Of a stretch of DNA of 64,000 bases, positions 47,701-55,973 are shown piece by piece. The DNA is from Pseudomonas pohangensis. GTDB taxonomy: Bacteria > Pseudomonadota > Gammaproteobacteria > Pseudomonadales > Pseudomonadaceae. The stretch spans positions 310,001 to 374,000 of the forward strand of contig NZ_LT629785.1 of the NCBI RefSeq assembly GCF_900105995.1, in the 5' to 3' direction. Below the pieces are notes generated by a model. The model ran no database searches, was not told the DNA's origin, and was given only the letters and a program-made list of their open reading frames with translations. Position 1 is the stretch's first letter. Each line of letters opens with the position of its first letter. A program made the translations under genes and the position numbers.

Positions 47701-49599
47701 TCCTGCACTCCATTGATCGATCGTGCAGTTACCTCCAGAGTAAAACGTACGACCACTGATATTGTTCTTGGCTGTCGAAAGGGCTGGTGCGTCGTCACTC
47801 TTTTGGAATTCTATAGCGGCAGACACGTTAGTGCTGGTTACGTTATTGCTTGGCGTCATGATCACTTGAGCGTCCAAGATTGTGGAGCCTTTGTTAAGGG
47901 GGACGCTTTCAAAGCGTACGGCTATTCTGCTTGGTTTTAACGGCATGTCTGTTGAGGTGACATTCATGTCGCCTGAAGAGTCTTGATAGCCATCATTATT
48001 CGGGTTGGTAATAACAGTCTCGAAGATTGGATTTATGCAGCCACTACTACTGCCGTTTCTATAAGTTACGGTCAGTGTAGGTTGGGAGCCTGGGGCGCCA
48101 TCAATACTGAAGGCTTTGAGGCTGCCATCCCCTGATTCACGCTCAATGAAGAAGGCCATGGAGTTATTGCCGCACCAGCCGGGTTGATCGACCAACGTCT
48201 GTACTAGATTGCGTACGTCTGGGCCTGCTACTTTGGCTGGTGGATTCGCGACCTTCCATTCACTGATGGTGGGTGCCCAGGAGGCGGTAATGCCGAGCTT
48301 TCCCCGCGCTGAAGGTGCGCCTGAAGAGGTGTTGGTAAAGATGGCTGAGTCGGTTGCGCTTTCTGCTTTGATAGTAAAAGACACATCTTTGTCATTAGCT
48401 ACAGCAGGGCTGAACCCAATCTGGGCGGATTCAATGATGGCTCCCTGCGGAATAGCAACATTCTGGAAGCGTAGCGCGGCTGTTCTATCCGTGACAGATG
48501 GCGAAGCTGATGTGTAAGTGATAGTGAGTGTCGGGATTTCTGTACTGTCGCAGCCGGTGCCGACCTGCATACAAATATAGCGGTTATAGCCGATATCGTT
48601 CCAGTACCTAATTAAGACGTTGTCTAAATCGTCTGTTATTGGTGCCAATGTGCTCAGGGAATTGAGTTCTTGAGTAATATTCAGATCCAAACGGCCCTGT
48701 GTCCAGCTGGGAAGGGTAGGCAACGCTCTGGTCGCGGTAAAGCTTCTGCTGGCGATTGAGTTGTTATCGTTGGGGACTATGGATAGCTTGGTGTTTTCCA
48801 CAGATATGTTCGGTGTCGTAGCGGTTGAGCCGTTGTTCTGTGAGTAAACAGTCAATATGGCAGAGGTCACAGTACTGCCGGCAGGAATGTTTAAGCCGGA
48901 AAAGTACAGCAGGGCCTTACCTGCGCTAGTACTGTTGGTTTGGTTATTGGCGCTAATCACAGGCCCGTTGACGGAAACACAGCTCGAACCGTTAGGGCGT
49001 GGCGATGCAAGATTCTCATCCAACAGGCAAGCAGCGTTGTCCTTTTGCAGGTAAGCGTTGTTTGCCGCAAGCGTATAAGTTTTGGTCGATGTTACAAATT
49101 TCTGAAACTTGCCCATGGCGACTGTTAGGCTGTCAATCGTGGCTGATGTGGCGCCCACTACCTGAGTCGCGTCATCACCGCTTTCCAGAATGAGCGGAGT
49201 ATTTAGCGGGCTGCTCGATGCCGGGTCGTCAAGGTAAGTCACTGGATAGACCATGCGCGAACCTCCCAGCTTGTCATCTTCGTTCAGCACCATGAGCCCT
49301 GCGTTGATTGCTCCTGCCTGATTGATGATGGTGGTAAATGAGTCCTTGAGTACAGCCATCCGCTGCTGCTCACCTTTTGGCGAGTTGTTAGGTGGGTCTT
49401 GATCTTCGGTGCTCCATTTCATGGAGCCAGAATTATCGAGAATGAACAGCACGTTTGGTCGCACGCCGGATTCTATCGAAGGTCCGCCGAAAAATATCTC
49501 GGTATCATCGGCGTGACTGAGGGAGGTGCCGAATATAAAAGTGCTAGTTACGCAACTCAGCAATGCAGTGCGAAGGGTGCTTGAAATAGTGGTGCGCAT
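44788..49599 (-). CDS. pilY1: Type IV pilus tip adhesin/assembly protein PilY1, long form
   Basis: The start MRTTISSTLR gives 1603 residues with a signal peptide (cut near SLSHA). A VWA domain begins at about 48; its MIDAS motif DNSGS is at 55-59 but the next MIDAS element TDG is at about 757-759. Between them lie three similar beta modules (about 225-360, 373-516 and 560-690; for example FSGLNIPAGSTVTSAILTVY, FQNVAIPQGAIIESAQI). The C-terminal beta-propeller from about 920 has a calcium-loop sequence DVNKDGKIFD near 1150. PAO1 PilY1 has about 1161 residues, so this form is some 440 longer. It caps the pilus with minor pilins. Confidence 0.93.
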   Translation of the reverse strand: MRTTISSTLRTALLSCVTSTFIFGTSLSHADDTEIFFGGPSIESGVRPNVLFILDNSGSMKWSTEDQDPPNNSPKGEQQRMAVLKDSFTTIINQAGAINAGLMVLNEDDKLGGSRMVYPVTYLDDPASSSPLNTPLILESGDDATQVVGATSATIDSLTVAMGKFQKFVTSTKTYTLAANNAYLQKDNAACLLDENLASPRPNGSSCVSVNGPVISANNQTNSTSAGKALLYFSGLNIPAGSTVTSAILTVYSQNNGSTATTPNISVENTKLSIVPNDNNSIASRSFTATRALPTLPSWTQGRLDLNITQELNSLSTLAPITDDLDNVLIRYWNDIGYNRYICMQVGTGCDSTEIPTLTITYTSASPSVTDRTAALRFQNVAIPQGAIIESAQIGFSPAVANDKDVSFTIKAESATDSAIFTNTSSGAPSARGKLGITASWAPTISEWKVANPPAKVAGPDVRNLVQTLVDQPGWCGNNSMAFFIERESGDGSLKAFSIDGAPGSQPTLTVTYRNGSSSGCINPIFETVITNPNNDGYQDSSGDMNVTSTDMPLKPSRIAVRFESVPLNKGSTILDAQVIMTPSNNVTSTNVSAAIEFQKSDDAPALSTAKNNISGRTFYSGGNCTIDQWSAGTPFVCRQSQIKTGLQSVIGRSGWKPGNALLVSIAPGDSSLKTTAFEGNPAQSIKLRIKVANGGLADNTYTVRKHLDALVQSMSPNGGTPIVPTYYDASQYLSGNMPGFSSPITSACQPTHVVMLTDGQANGNGAQNNISSKAGSCSTALPVDPNDPNDVLAIVDSNSTDSDEACGRKLADFLARKDQSSAVPGDSYVFTHTIGFALAADKWAGPIAQKFLTEVAGNGKGGAYTADNATGLTKAFSDILQNVQDVDTTFVSASAPVNSFERQNNKDELYFSLFAPRKTQSWPGNLKRYRFSLTSEDTNGNVISNPRIVDRLDRDAVSSTGNFASNARSFWSDTNDGNDTSKGGAAEQLPAPASRKLFTYIGASPSSPSSLSTQPLTSSNTNITNTMLGAANQAERDQLFDYIRGTDPATSKDRKSIGDPIHSSPKLATYDCIKANATDSTKCDVDDQTAFIGTNEGFVQAFSTDTGKELFAFMPEELLPNIKKLKENKETAAISNPRPYGMDNPVTLWVNDVNKDGKIFDTSSTPQSGEFVYAYATMGRGGRGVYALDVTDRSSPKLLWYIRGGVTPGFDRLGQTWSAPVKTKIKIGSDITDVLIFAGGYNPNQDNVLVRTADTDTNGGNALYVVDANTGVLIWSASSAATTTKNRQMSNMLYSMPATPRVIDIQTAPSGTLIADNDKLADQIFIGDMGGQVWRFHINNGGSGVGLITPGGTGGNGIFATAIPSDYNSGTQLYKQQNLRRFYNEPDVALLNKDGKLSLSVNIGSGYRGHPLNKDAQDAFYSFRTSNLTDRTGTEGTITVSSMLDVTTNLKPSGSTQTTKLDLSDGRKTGGWFINLTSNLGEKVLTRALTAGAGNELFFSTYEPAKSSTANSSTCAPAFGTARGYAVNLFDGSPAYTSDPNNPKLDERFDVLQVPGIPPQPELICIGDQCFIIRGPGDIDEIEMPKLGKMYWMDRTEIKPAP

Positions 49600-49618
49600 G
49601 TCAGTTCTCCGATATCTA

Positions 49619-50050
49619 TTACAGCTGCCCTTCACGGACTAGGTAACCCATCTGATGCTGTGCGACGGAAGTGCCGTCTCCCGCAGATGATGTGCTTGTA
49701 AGGTGGTAACAAGTAAAAGTAAAACCGGTGAGGCCAACTGAGCCATAAGTGCAGTTTTCAGCCCTGACTTCGTCAATTCTGTCGATGCTTGCTGAGCCTT
49801 GTGTTCCGTTGTTAGAGCCGAACAAGAGCGCTCTGTCGAACGCGGCACTAAGATTAAACTCGGCCATCCATCGTGTGAGCCCGCTTTCGGCCGATTGGAA
49901 TGCTAGATTCATATCCTGAGCGTTAGAGGCCATTCGGCTTTGTAGCGATGAGGTAGTGGCGGCAGTGATTGCTATTACTGTAAGAAGTAGTAGTAGAATC
50001 AGGCTGACTACCAAAACAACCCCTTTTTGTTTTGCGTGTGAAGGCTTCAC
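49619..50050 (-). CDS. pilX: Minor pilin-like protein PilX
   Basis: The 143-residue product starts KQKGVVLVVSLILLLLLTV, the PilX_N signature without the usual Glu5, followed by SLQSRMASNAQDMNLAFQSAESG in two parts. It ends LVREGQL. PilX works with PilVW, FimU and PilY1 in a tip complex. Its start overlaps pilW by four bases, and pilY1 follows after 19 bases. Confidence 0.9.
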   Translation of the reverse strand: MKPSHAKQKGVVLVVSLILLLLLTVIAITAATTSSLQSRMASNAQDMNLAFQSAESGLTRWMAEFNLSAAFDRALLFGSNNGTQGSASIDRIDEVRAENCTYGSVGLTGFTFTCYHLTSTSSAGDGTSVAQHQMGYLVREGQL

Positions 50051-50712
50051 AGGCGATTCCTCAATTCAATGACGGATGTAAATCTCCGAGGCAGGAAGCC
50101 ATCGTCGTTAGGAGCGCTCACGACCAAAGCGATCCTCAACTTGTGGACATTTGGCCAGTCCGAAGTAGCCATGGCATCACTGCTCACCCAGTTAATGCGG
50201 TTGTTTTTCAAGACCCCGTACTCGATGCTGGCAATCTGGGTGTCATTGGTCAGGGTCTGGTTTCCTCCAGTGTCCGTAGTGTTTATGCATAGGTTTGCAC
50301 CGCAGTTACTGAAAGTTGCCTGGAATGGGTGAAGAACTTGGTTATCGCAGTTGCGATTAGGAAAGCTGCCAGCGCCTGTCTCTCGAGCATAATTGACAGT
50401 GAAGCTTGTAGTCGTCGGACCGCTTATTGCGTCGTCTGGATATTGGATTGCTCCAGCCGTGGTCCTTATTGAAGAGGAGATGCAGCCTTGGTAGCCGGCA
50501 CGACGGACTTCTCGGGAAATCAACTCCATGGCAATGCGTCCGCTTTCTTGCACGCGAGATAGTTCGGTGTGGGTTCTGTCGGTGCGAAATGTATTTAGAA
50601 ACAGTTCCACAACCCCAAGTAGGAGGATCGCGCTTATTAAAATCGCAACCATCAATTCAATTAGTGATAGGCCTCTCTGCTTATTGAATCGCAGTTTTTT
50701 CAGTGAGCTCAT
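50047..50712 (-). CDS. pilW: Minor pilin-like protein PilW
   Basis: The start MSSLKKLRFNKQRG gives 221 residues with a prepilin motif RGLSLIELMVAILISAILL and the conserved ESGRIAMELISREVRRAGYQGC. Such PilW sequences are larger than major pilins and connect tip proteins with the shaft. The start overlaps the end of pilV by four bases. Low GC is shared with the rest of the operon. Confidence 0.9.
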   Translation of the reverse strand: MSSLKKLRFNKQRGLSLIELMVAILISAILLLGVVELFLNTFRTDRTHTELSRVQESGRIAMELISREVRRAGYQGCISSSIRTTAGAIQYPDDAISGPTTTSFTVNYARETGAGSFPNRNCDNQVLHPFQATFSNCGANLCINTTDTGGNQTLTNDTQIASIEYGVLKNNRINWVSSDAMATSDWPNVHKLRIALVVSAPNDDGFLPRRFTSVIELRNRL

Positions 50713-51206
50713 AGCGTCACCTGCATTGTAGTAAAGGCCCTGCCATTGGCTGCTGTTCCGCAGGCTTCTGCAGTAGCGGAAACCATGCTGGCCTGATTTT
50801 GTGGCCAAAAAATAGCAATGCAGTACTCATTTGCAGATATATTTTGAATCATAGCGGCGCTACCGGGGATAGCACTTTGGAGTTGAGTTGCCCAGCTAGC
50901 CAAGTCGTTACCCGCTTGCTGGGTAGAGTCCATTCCTGCTGAGCAATCAGTGCTAACACAGGGATCGACAGCTGTTCCAGGATCTCCAACATACAGGTCA
51001 AGCCGGTCTGGATTGCCTCTCATGCGTTCAGCGATGTCGTAACTCAGCACGATGGCGGCACTTCGTTCAGCCGCATTTTGATTTGACTGCATGCTTGTTA
51101 GCATGAGGCTTGCCATGCCAAGCAGGCCGATAGCCAAAATCACTAAGGCAATCAGTACTTCGATCAGGCTGAAGCCCTTAAGTAAGCTTTCGTGTTTCAT
51201 GGGCAT
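50709..51206 (-). CDS. pilV: Minor pilin PilV
   Basis: The 165-residue product has the motif LLKGFSLIEVLIALVILAIGLLGMASL, split by the prepilin cleavage after KG, and SAAIVLSYDIAERMRGNP, all typical of PilV. The first ATG is preferred since GGAG lies about 10 bases upstream; a second one two codons later is possible. Four Cys occur in the C-terminal half. Confidence 0.9.
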   Translation of the reverse strand: MPMKHESLLKGFSLIEVLIALVILAIGLLGMASLMLTSMQSNQNAAERSAAIVLSYDIAERMRGNPDRLDLYVGDPGTAVDPCVSTDCSAGMDSTQQAGNDLASWATQLQSAIPGSAAMIQNISANEYCIAIFWPQNQASMVSATAEACGTAANGRAFTTMQVTL

Positions 51207-51673
51207 GTAGTGTTTGCTCCGCTTCTGGCTTGGCCAATCACTGTGATACTTATCTGTCGGGAGCTTTCTGCTCCACGGGTGTCACAGATACTAATTGCCT
51301 CGGCGTTGGCAAGTGTGCCGTCTGAGCGGTAAGTTAAAGTATTTCCAGCACCGTTTATCGTGACATTCGTTCCGGCTGCCGACATTGCCTTGATCAGAGT
51401 TGCGCCTTGAAGCATGACAGCACCTTGTGCCCACGTTGTATTGGCGGTGCAATTAGCTTGATCGCTACTGGCGCAAACAGTGATCGGAGCGCGACGTGTA
51501 ACGGCCTCACTTCGTGCTAGCTGCAAAAAGCCGAGCATGTTGTTAGTCGCTTGAGTAATCCGGCCACTCTGGATTGTGTCTTGAAATGCGGGTATGCCAA
51601 CAGTGGCTATCACGCCAATGATGACCAAGACAGTCATAAGTTCAATGAGAGAAAAGCCATCGTGCCGTTGCAT
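51197..51673 (-). CDS. fimU: Minor pilin FimU (GspH/FimT family)
   Basis: The start MQRHDGFSLIELMTVLVIIG gives 158 residues with a prepilin leader of six residues. The rest has the GspH pattern: LQLARSEAVTRRAPITVCAS, a Cys pair and a closing ISITVIGQARSG. FimU couples the tip complex to the pilus. The unconserved 19-codon upstream extension is left out. It follows fimT after 99 bases. Confidence 0.87.
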   Translation of the reverse strand: MQRHDGFSLIELMTVLVIIGVIATVGIPAFQDTIQSGRITQATNNMLGFLQLARSEAVTRRAPITVCASSDQANCTANTTWAQGAVMLQGATLIKAMSAAGTNVTINGAGNTLTYRSDGTLANAEAISICDTRGAESSRQISITVIGQARSGANTTCP

Positions 51674-51772
51674 TAACTTAATTCCGGTTGGGTACAAGTG
51701 CACACTAGCCGCTGGGGGTGTGAAATCCATACGAAGGAGACAAACGCAGCACTTTGTACGACGAACTGCACT

Positions 51773-52288
51773 TTAGCGGCATCTAGCTGATGCGCCGGGC
51801 TTTTGAGTTCGCACTCGTCCAGTTAAATTGATAACAACTTGTTGGAGCGGTTGACCCGCATGGCAGAGTGTAAATGTACCGTTTAGTGCTCGGGTGGAGC
51901 CATCCGGTTCGTATTGAAGGTAACTCGTGCTGCGGAAATTTGACCATTGCCAGTTGAGGTCAGTGGGCGTTGAAATTTGCTGGAGTAAAATTTCAACGTT
52001 ATCAAGTTTTCCGTTTTTGTTCTCATCGGTGAAGATCAGGATATTTTGGTCCCAGAGTTGAGAGTCTGTACAGGTGGATAGCCCTGTGCATAGACTGACA
52101 ACAGTGCGGCCATAGACTGCAGATCCTCTTGCATAATGCAATGCACCAATAAGTAGGTTAGTTGCCTCCGTTTGTTTGTTGCGAGCAAGGGCTGATTCGA
52201 AATTTGGTACAGCTACGCCAAGCATTATTGCAACGATGCCCAAGCATACAGTCAGTTCGAGCAGTGTGTAGCCATTGACTTTATTCAT
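51773..52288 (-). CDS. fimT: FimT-like prepilin protein (GspH/FimT family)
   Basis: The 171-residue product starts MNKVNGYTLLELTVCLGIVAIM with a prepilin site after the NG pair. It has the GspH-type LIGALHYARGSAVYGRTVVSLC and FTDENKNGKLD, the acid loop frequently found in this family. It is the first gene of the minor pilin operon. FimT proteins are implicated in natural transformation DNA binding in some bacteria; the C-terminal Arg/Lys-rich GRVRTQKPGASARCR fits this. Confidence 0.85.
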   Translation of the reverse strand: MNKVNGYTLLELTVCLGIVAIMLGVAVPNFESALARNKQTEATNLLIGALHYARGSAVYGRTVVSLCTGLSTCTDSQLWDQNILIFTDENKNGKLDNVEILLQQISTPTDLNWQWSNFRSTSYLQYEPDGSTRALNGTFTLCHAGQPLQQVVINLTGRVRTQKPGASARCR

Positions 52289-52366
52289 ACTTCCAGCGTC
52301 CTTGCCAGATTTGAAAAATGCAATGCACAGTCTAGATCAGGTTTTCAGGGTGCCAAGTCATACGGA

Positions 52367-52560
52367 AAGTCTGCATTAATAGTGGATTGCGGGGTAGTCG
52401 GTCTGTTAAGGACTTTGCAGTTAGGGCGTTCGGGCTTGTATAGCTATGTGCTTGAGCGGGATTTGGTGGAACGAGAGTGCTCCTGGCTCGGTGGCCGTAT
52501 GGTTTCGCCACTGTATCCGTGGCGCTACAAACCTTGCGGTGACGCCTATGGTGTGATGGC
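52367..52560 (+). pseudogene. Relic of thiO (glycine/D-amino-acid oxidase), N-terminal part only
   Basis: The translated frame reads LIVDCGVVGLLRTLQL, then LERDLVERECSWLGGRMVSP and LYPWRYKP. ThiO-type oxidases begin with IVGGGVIGLL and have a SWAGGGIVSPLYPWRY-like segment at the same spacing, so homology is clear. Here the flavin-binding glycines are mutated, no start codon remains, and similarity stops after about 60 codons; the frame then runs on without stop to 52660 into the end of pilR. In PAO1 an intact oxidase gene lies at this place (PA4548). This accounts for most of the 368-base gap between fimT and pilR. Confidence 0.8.
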
Positions 52561-52656
52561 TGTAGGATTTCTATCTCGACCTTGCCGGACTTCTGAATTT
52601 GCGTATTCGAAGCCGGGCAGCCCGCCTGCGAGTGTTTGGCGCGTATGTCTGATGAG

Positions 52657-53997
52657 CTAGTCGATCTCGAGCTTTTTCAGGCGATAGCGTAACGAGCGGA
52701 AGCTCATGCCGAGCCGCTCGGCGGCTGCAGTGCGGTTCCAGCGGGTTTCTTCCAGTGCCTGCATGATCAACTTGCGTTCGATACTTTCCAGATAGTCTTC
52801 CAGATTGTCGATCTGCGCGAGAGAGGCTTCACCTGGGTCCTTGTTGGCGTGGGCATCGACCAGGCGCAAATCCTCGGCATCGATACGGTTGTCGTCACAC
52901 AGCGTGTAGGCGCGCTCCAGCATGTTTTCCAGCTCCCGCACATTGCCGGGAAAGCGGTAGCTTTTGAGTTTCTCCAGTGCCTCGGGGGCGAGTGCAGCCG
53001 GGGGCAGGCCGGAAGACTCGCTCAGGCGCTGGAGCACGGTTTCAGCGAGCAGGCTGATGTCTTCACGCCGCTCGCGCAAAGGAGGTACCCGCAGTTCGAT
53101 GACGTTGAGCCGATAGAACAGGTCCTGGCGAAAGTTGCCTTCAGCCACTTCTGCTGCCAGATCCTTGTGGGTAGCGCAGAGTATGCGTACATCCACGACC
53201 ACTTCCTGCTGGCCGCCGACGGCGCGGACGGCCTTTTCCTGGATCGCCCGTAACAGCTTGACCTGCATTGGCAACGGCAGATCCGCGACCTCGTCGAGAA
53301 ACAGCGTGCCGCCGTTGGCGGCCTGAAACAGCCCCTGCTTGTCTTCGCTGGCGCCGGTGAAACTGCCTTTCTTGTGGCCGAAAAATTCGCTTTCCATCAG
53401 CTCCGAGGGAATCGCGCCACAGTTGACCGGCACAAAAGGGCGCTCCTTGCGCGGGCCTTGCTCGTGCATGAGGCGCGCTACCAGCTCCTTGCCGCTACCG
53501 GATTCGCCGCTGATGTAGACCGGCGCCTGACTGCAGGCGAGTTTGAATATCTGTTTGCGCAACGTTTGCATCGGTGGCGAGCCGCCAAGCAGACGATTGT
53601 CTTCGGGCATATTGATGCTGTCGCTGCTCGGCATGCGCATGGCGGTGGCCACCAGTTCGCGCAGCCGGCCCAGATCCAGTGGTTTGGTCAGAAAGTCAAA
53701 GGCGCCAGCCTTAAGCGCATTGATTGCGGTATCGAGGCTGCCGTAGGCGGTGATCATGGCAACCGGCGTTTGCGGGTGGCGTTGCTGGATAAATTGCACC
53801 AGCTCCAGGCCCGTGCCATCGGGCAAACGCATATCGGTGAGGCACAGGTCAAACGTTTCCTTGCCCAGCCATTCGTGGGCTTCCTTGACGTTGCGTGCGC
53901 TGCGCGTTTCCAGCTTGAGCCGGCCGAGGGTAATTTCCAGCAGTTCGCGGATGTCCGGTTCGTCATCGACTATCAGTGCTTTCTGCCGGAAGGTCAT
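52657..53997 (-). CDS. pilR: Sigma-54 response regulator PilR
   Basis: PilR activates pilA from a sigma-54 promoter. The 446 residues comprise a receiver domain (Asp at DLCLTDMRLPDG), an AAA+ domain with GESGSGKE, the sigma-54 contact loop GSFTGA, and a Fis-type helix-turn-helix at the end (NRTAAAERLGMSFRSLRYRL). It starts two bases after the pilS stop. Its end abuts the thiO relic. Confidence 0.96.
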   Translation of the reverse strand: MTFRQKALIVDDEPDIRELLEITLGRLKLETRSARNVKEAHEWLGKETFDLCLTDMRLPDGTGLELVQFIQQRHPQTPVAMITAYGSLDTAINALKAGAFDFLTKPLDLGRLRELVATAMRMPSSDSINMPEDNRLLGGSPPMQTLRKQIFKLACSQAPVYISGESGSGKELVARLMHEQGPRKERPFVPVNCGAIPSELMESEFFGHKKGSFTGASEDKQGLFQAANGGTLFLDEVADLPLPMQVKLLRAIQEKAVRAVGGQQEVVVDVRILCATHKDLAAEVAEGNFRQDLFYRLNVIELRVPPLRERREDISLLAETVLQRLSESSGLPPAALAPEALEKLKSYRFPGNVRELENMLERAYTLCDDNRIDAEDLRLVDAHANKDPGEASLAQIDNLEDYLESIERKLIMQALEETRWNRTAAAERLGMSFRSLRYRLKKLEID

Positions 53998-53999
53998 GG

Positions 54000-55592
54000 T
54001 CAGCTCAACTTGCGTGGATGGGCAAAGGTTATACGGAAACAGCTACCGCCGTATTCGCTGGGTTTGTAATCCAGCCGGGCCTGATTGCTTTCGCAAAGCT
54101 CCCGCGAAATATACAGGCCAAGCCCGGTGCCTTTGCTCTCGGTGGTAAAAAAAGGCTCGAAAATATTGTTCAGCCGGTTCGGGCTAATGCCGGGACCATC
54201 GTCGTGTACTTCCAGAACGGGTAGCTCACTGGTGCTTTCAATGAACAGTTTGACCCACAGTTGTGCCATGGGTTTGTCCTGCTGGCTATAGCGCAGCCCG
54301 TTCTGTACCAGGTTGGTCAGTACCTGGTACAGCTGCTCGGGGTCGATTCGTGAGTGCAGGCCTTTTTCATCTGCCAGCAGGTGAATGGTCTGCGTGGGCG
54401 GAGCGCTGGCATGAAAATCGCGCACGTAGTTCTCCAGCCATTCACTGAGATCGAGCAGCTTCGGTTCTGCCGGGCGCCGGCGCGACAGTTGCAGAATGTT
54501 CTCGATGATCAGATTCATGCGTCTGGATTGATCCTGCACGATCTGGGTCAGGCGCCGGTCAGGGGCGGGCATATCTTCCGACTCCAGCAATAGCTGGGCC
54601 GCATGACTGATCGCACCCAGCGGGTTGCGGATTTCGTGGGCAATGCTGGCGGTCAAGCGTCCAAGAGAGACCAGTTTGAGCTGTTGGGCCTGCTGGGCAA
54701 TCTGGGAAATGTCGTCGAGAAAAACCAGCGTGTGACGCTTGTTGCCGTGAGGCAGGTCTACGAAGCTCGGTTGCAGCGCCGGGCCTCCGGGTGTCGGGTG
54801 CAGGGCTTGCGGCAGTAAAGTGGGGTTCTGTAGCCAGTGGCGCAGGCGTTGATGCAGTTCCGGCTGCCAGCTGGACAGTTTTTCGCCTGGCGTTCCTTTG
54901 GAACCGAGCAGAAAAACTGCACTCGGGTTGCTCATCAGCAGTCGGTGCTCGGGGTCAAGCAACAGGATACCGGTGCGCATGCGTTTCAGGATGCGCGTAT
55001 TGAGCGCTTCCAGATTGGCTACTTCGGCGGCCCGTTGCGCAGCGAGGGACTCGGTTTTTTCCAGCCGGTTGCTCAGGTTCTGTACGAAAAAGGCCACAGC
55101 AAAACTGAGTACGCCGAGCAGTCCGGCTTGCAGATACTGGCTACTGGCGCTGGGCAGGTTGATGCTCAGGTAAAACGTGCAGAAGATCAGCCCCATGGAT
55201 GCCGCTGCGGCGATGAACAGGCCAACGCGTCCGCGCATCAGAATGTTGGCTATGGCGACCGAGACAATCAGCAGGTTGCCGATACCGCTGGGCATGCCGC
55301 CGGCGGCGTAGAACAGCCAGGACAGCAGCACGACATCGGCCAGTGCCATGCTGAACACGGGAAGCAGTCGCTGAGGCCTGCGCACGATGGCGGCGAACAG
55401 CAGGCTGCCTATCATGTAGGCCCAGCTGCCAACCCGGAACACCGTCAGGTTTTGCAGGTTCAGGAGTTCCTGATCGAGCCCGCTTGAAACCAGACCTACC
55501 AGGACAAGACCAATGATCAGGCGGTACAGATGAGACAGGCGCAGCAGACGCTCGCCCTGACCGCTATTGAGCGTTAGGGCTTCACTGATCAA
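54000..55592 (-). CDS. pilS: Sensor histidine kinase PilS
   Basis: PilS controls PilR. A TTG start (residues LISEALTLNSGQGERLLRLSH) gives 530 residues, the length of PAO1 PilS; no ATG fits without running far into the upstream gene. Six membrane segments (about 30-190) are followed by a PAS-like domain, the H-box SIAHEIRNPLGAISHAAQLL, and the ATPase boxes N (QVLTNLVQNGLRYS), G1 (DDGPG) and G2 (TGLGLYISRELCE). The start overlaps the PP0621-family stop by 11 bases. Confidence 0.93.
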   Translation of the reverse strand: MISEALTLNSGQGERLLRLSHLYRLIIGLVLVGLVSSGLDQELLNLQNLTVFRVGSWAYMIGSLLFAAIVRRPQRLLPVFSMALADVVLLSWLFYAAGGMPSGIGNLLIVSVAIANILMRGRVGLFIAAAASMGLIFCTFYLSINLPSASSQYLQAGLLGVLSFAVAFFVQNLSNRLEKTESLAAQRAAEVANLEALNTRILKRMRTGILLLDPEHRLLMSNPSAVFLLGSKGTPGEKLSSWQPELHQRLRHWLQNPTLLPQALHPTPGGPALQPSFVDLPHGNKRHTLVFLDDISQIAQQAQQLKLVSLGRLTASIAHEIRNPLGAISHAAQLLLESEDMPAPDRRLTQIVQDQSRRMNLIIENILQLSRRRPAEPKLLDLSEWLENYVRDFHASAPPTQTIHLLADEKGLHSRIDPEQLYQVLTNLVQNGLRYSQQDKPMAQLWVKLFIESTSELPVLEVHDDGPGISPNRLNNIFEPFFTTESKGTGLGLYISRELCESNQARLDYKPSEYGGSCFRITFAHPRKLS

Positions 55593-55812
55593 GCTTGCGT
55601 GGCCCCAGTTCCAGGTGCTGTTGGCTGCAGTACCAGTTACCGCTGCGTTGCAGCGCCTCGCGTTGCGGCACATGCAGGTTGCATTGTGCACAGCGCACCA
55701 TGACCTGGGTATTGTCGGCTTGCTGCGAGCCGGAAGTGGCCGGTTTGTTTTTGCGTCGCCACAGCCAGATGCCAATCGCGATCAGGGCGATCCAGAATAG
55801 AAGTCGGAACAT
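55582..55812 (-). CDS. PP0621 family small membrane-anchored protein
   Basis: The 76-residue product has one N-terminal membrane helix (LLFWIALIAIGIWLW) and a cytoplasmic domain with CAQC and a later Cys-His pair (WYCSQQHLE), a likely zinc knuckle. The family is annotated by its P. putida member without function. It overlaps the pilS start, so it is probably expressed together with pilSR. Confidence 0.85.
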   Translation of the reverse strand: MFRLLFWIALIAIGIWLWRRKNKPATSGSQQADNTQVMVRCAQCNLHVPQREALQRSGNWYCSQQHLELGPRKLDQ

Positions 55813-55973
55813 GGGCGGCGTCCTTTTGGCAGTGTGGAGCCTCGCAGTGTAGCCAAGCGCAAAGGCGCAGCACAGGCTTTACGTGTGCCGTTGTCCAAGC
55901 ACGCGGCGATGCGGGACAATGTGCATATCTGGCGCAGCGTTGCTGCCGCCTTTGCTGATTGATGGAGATTTTC

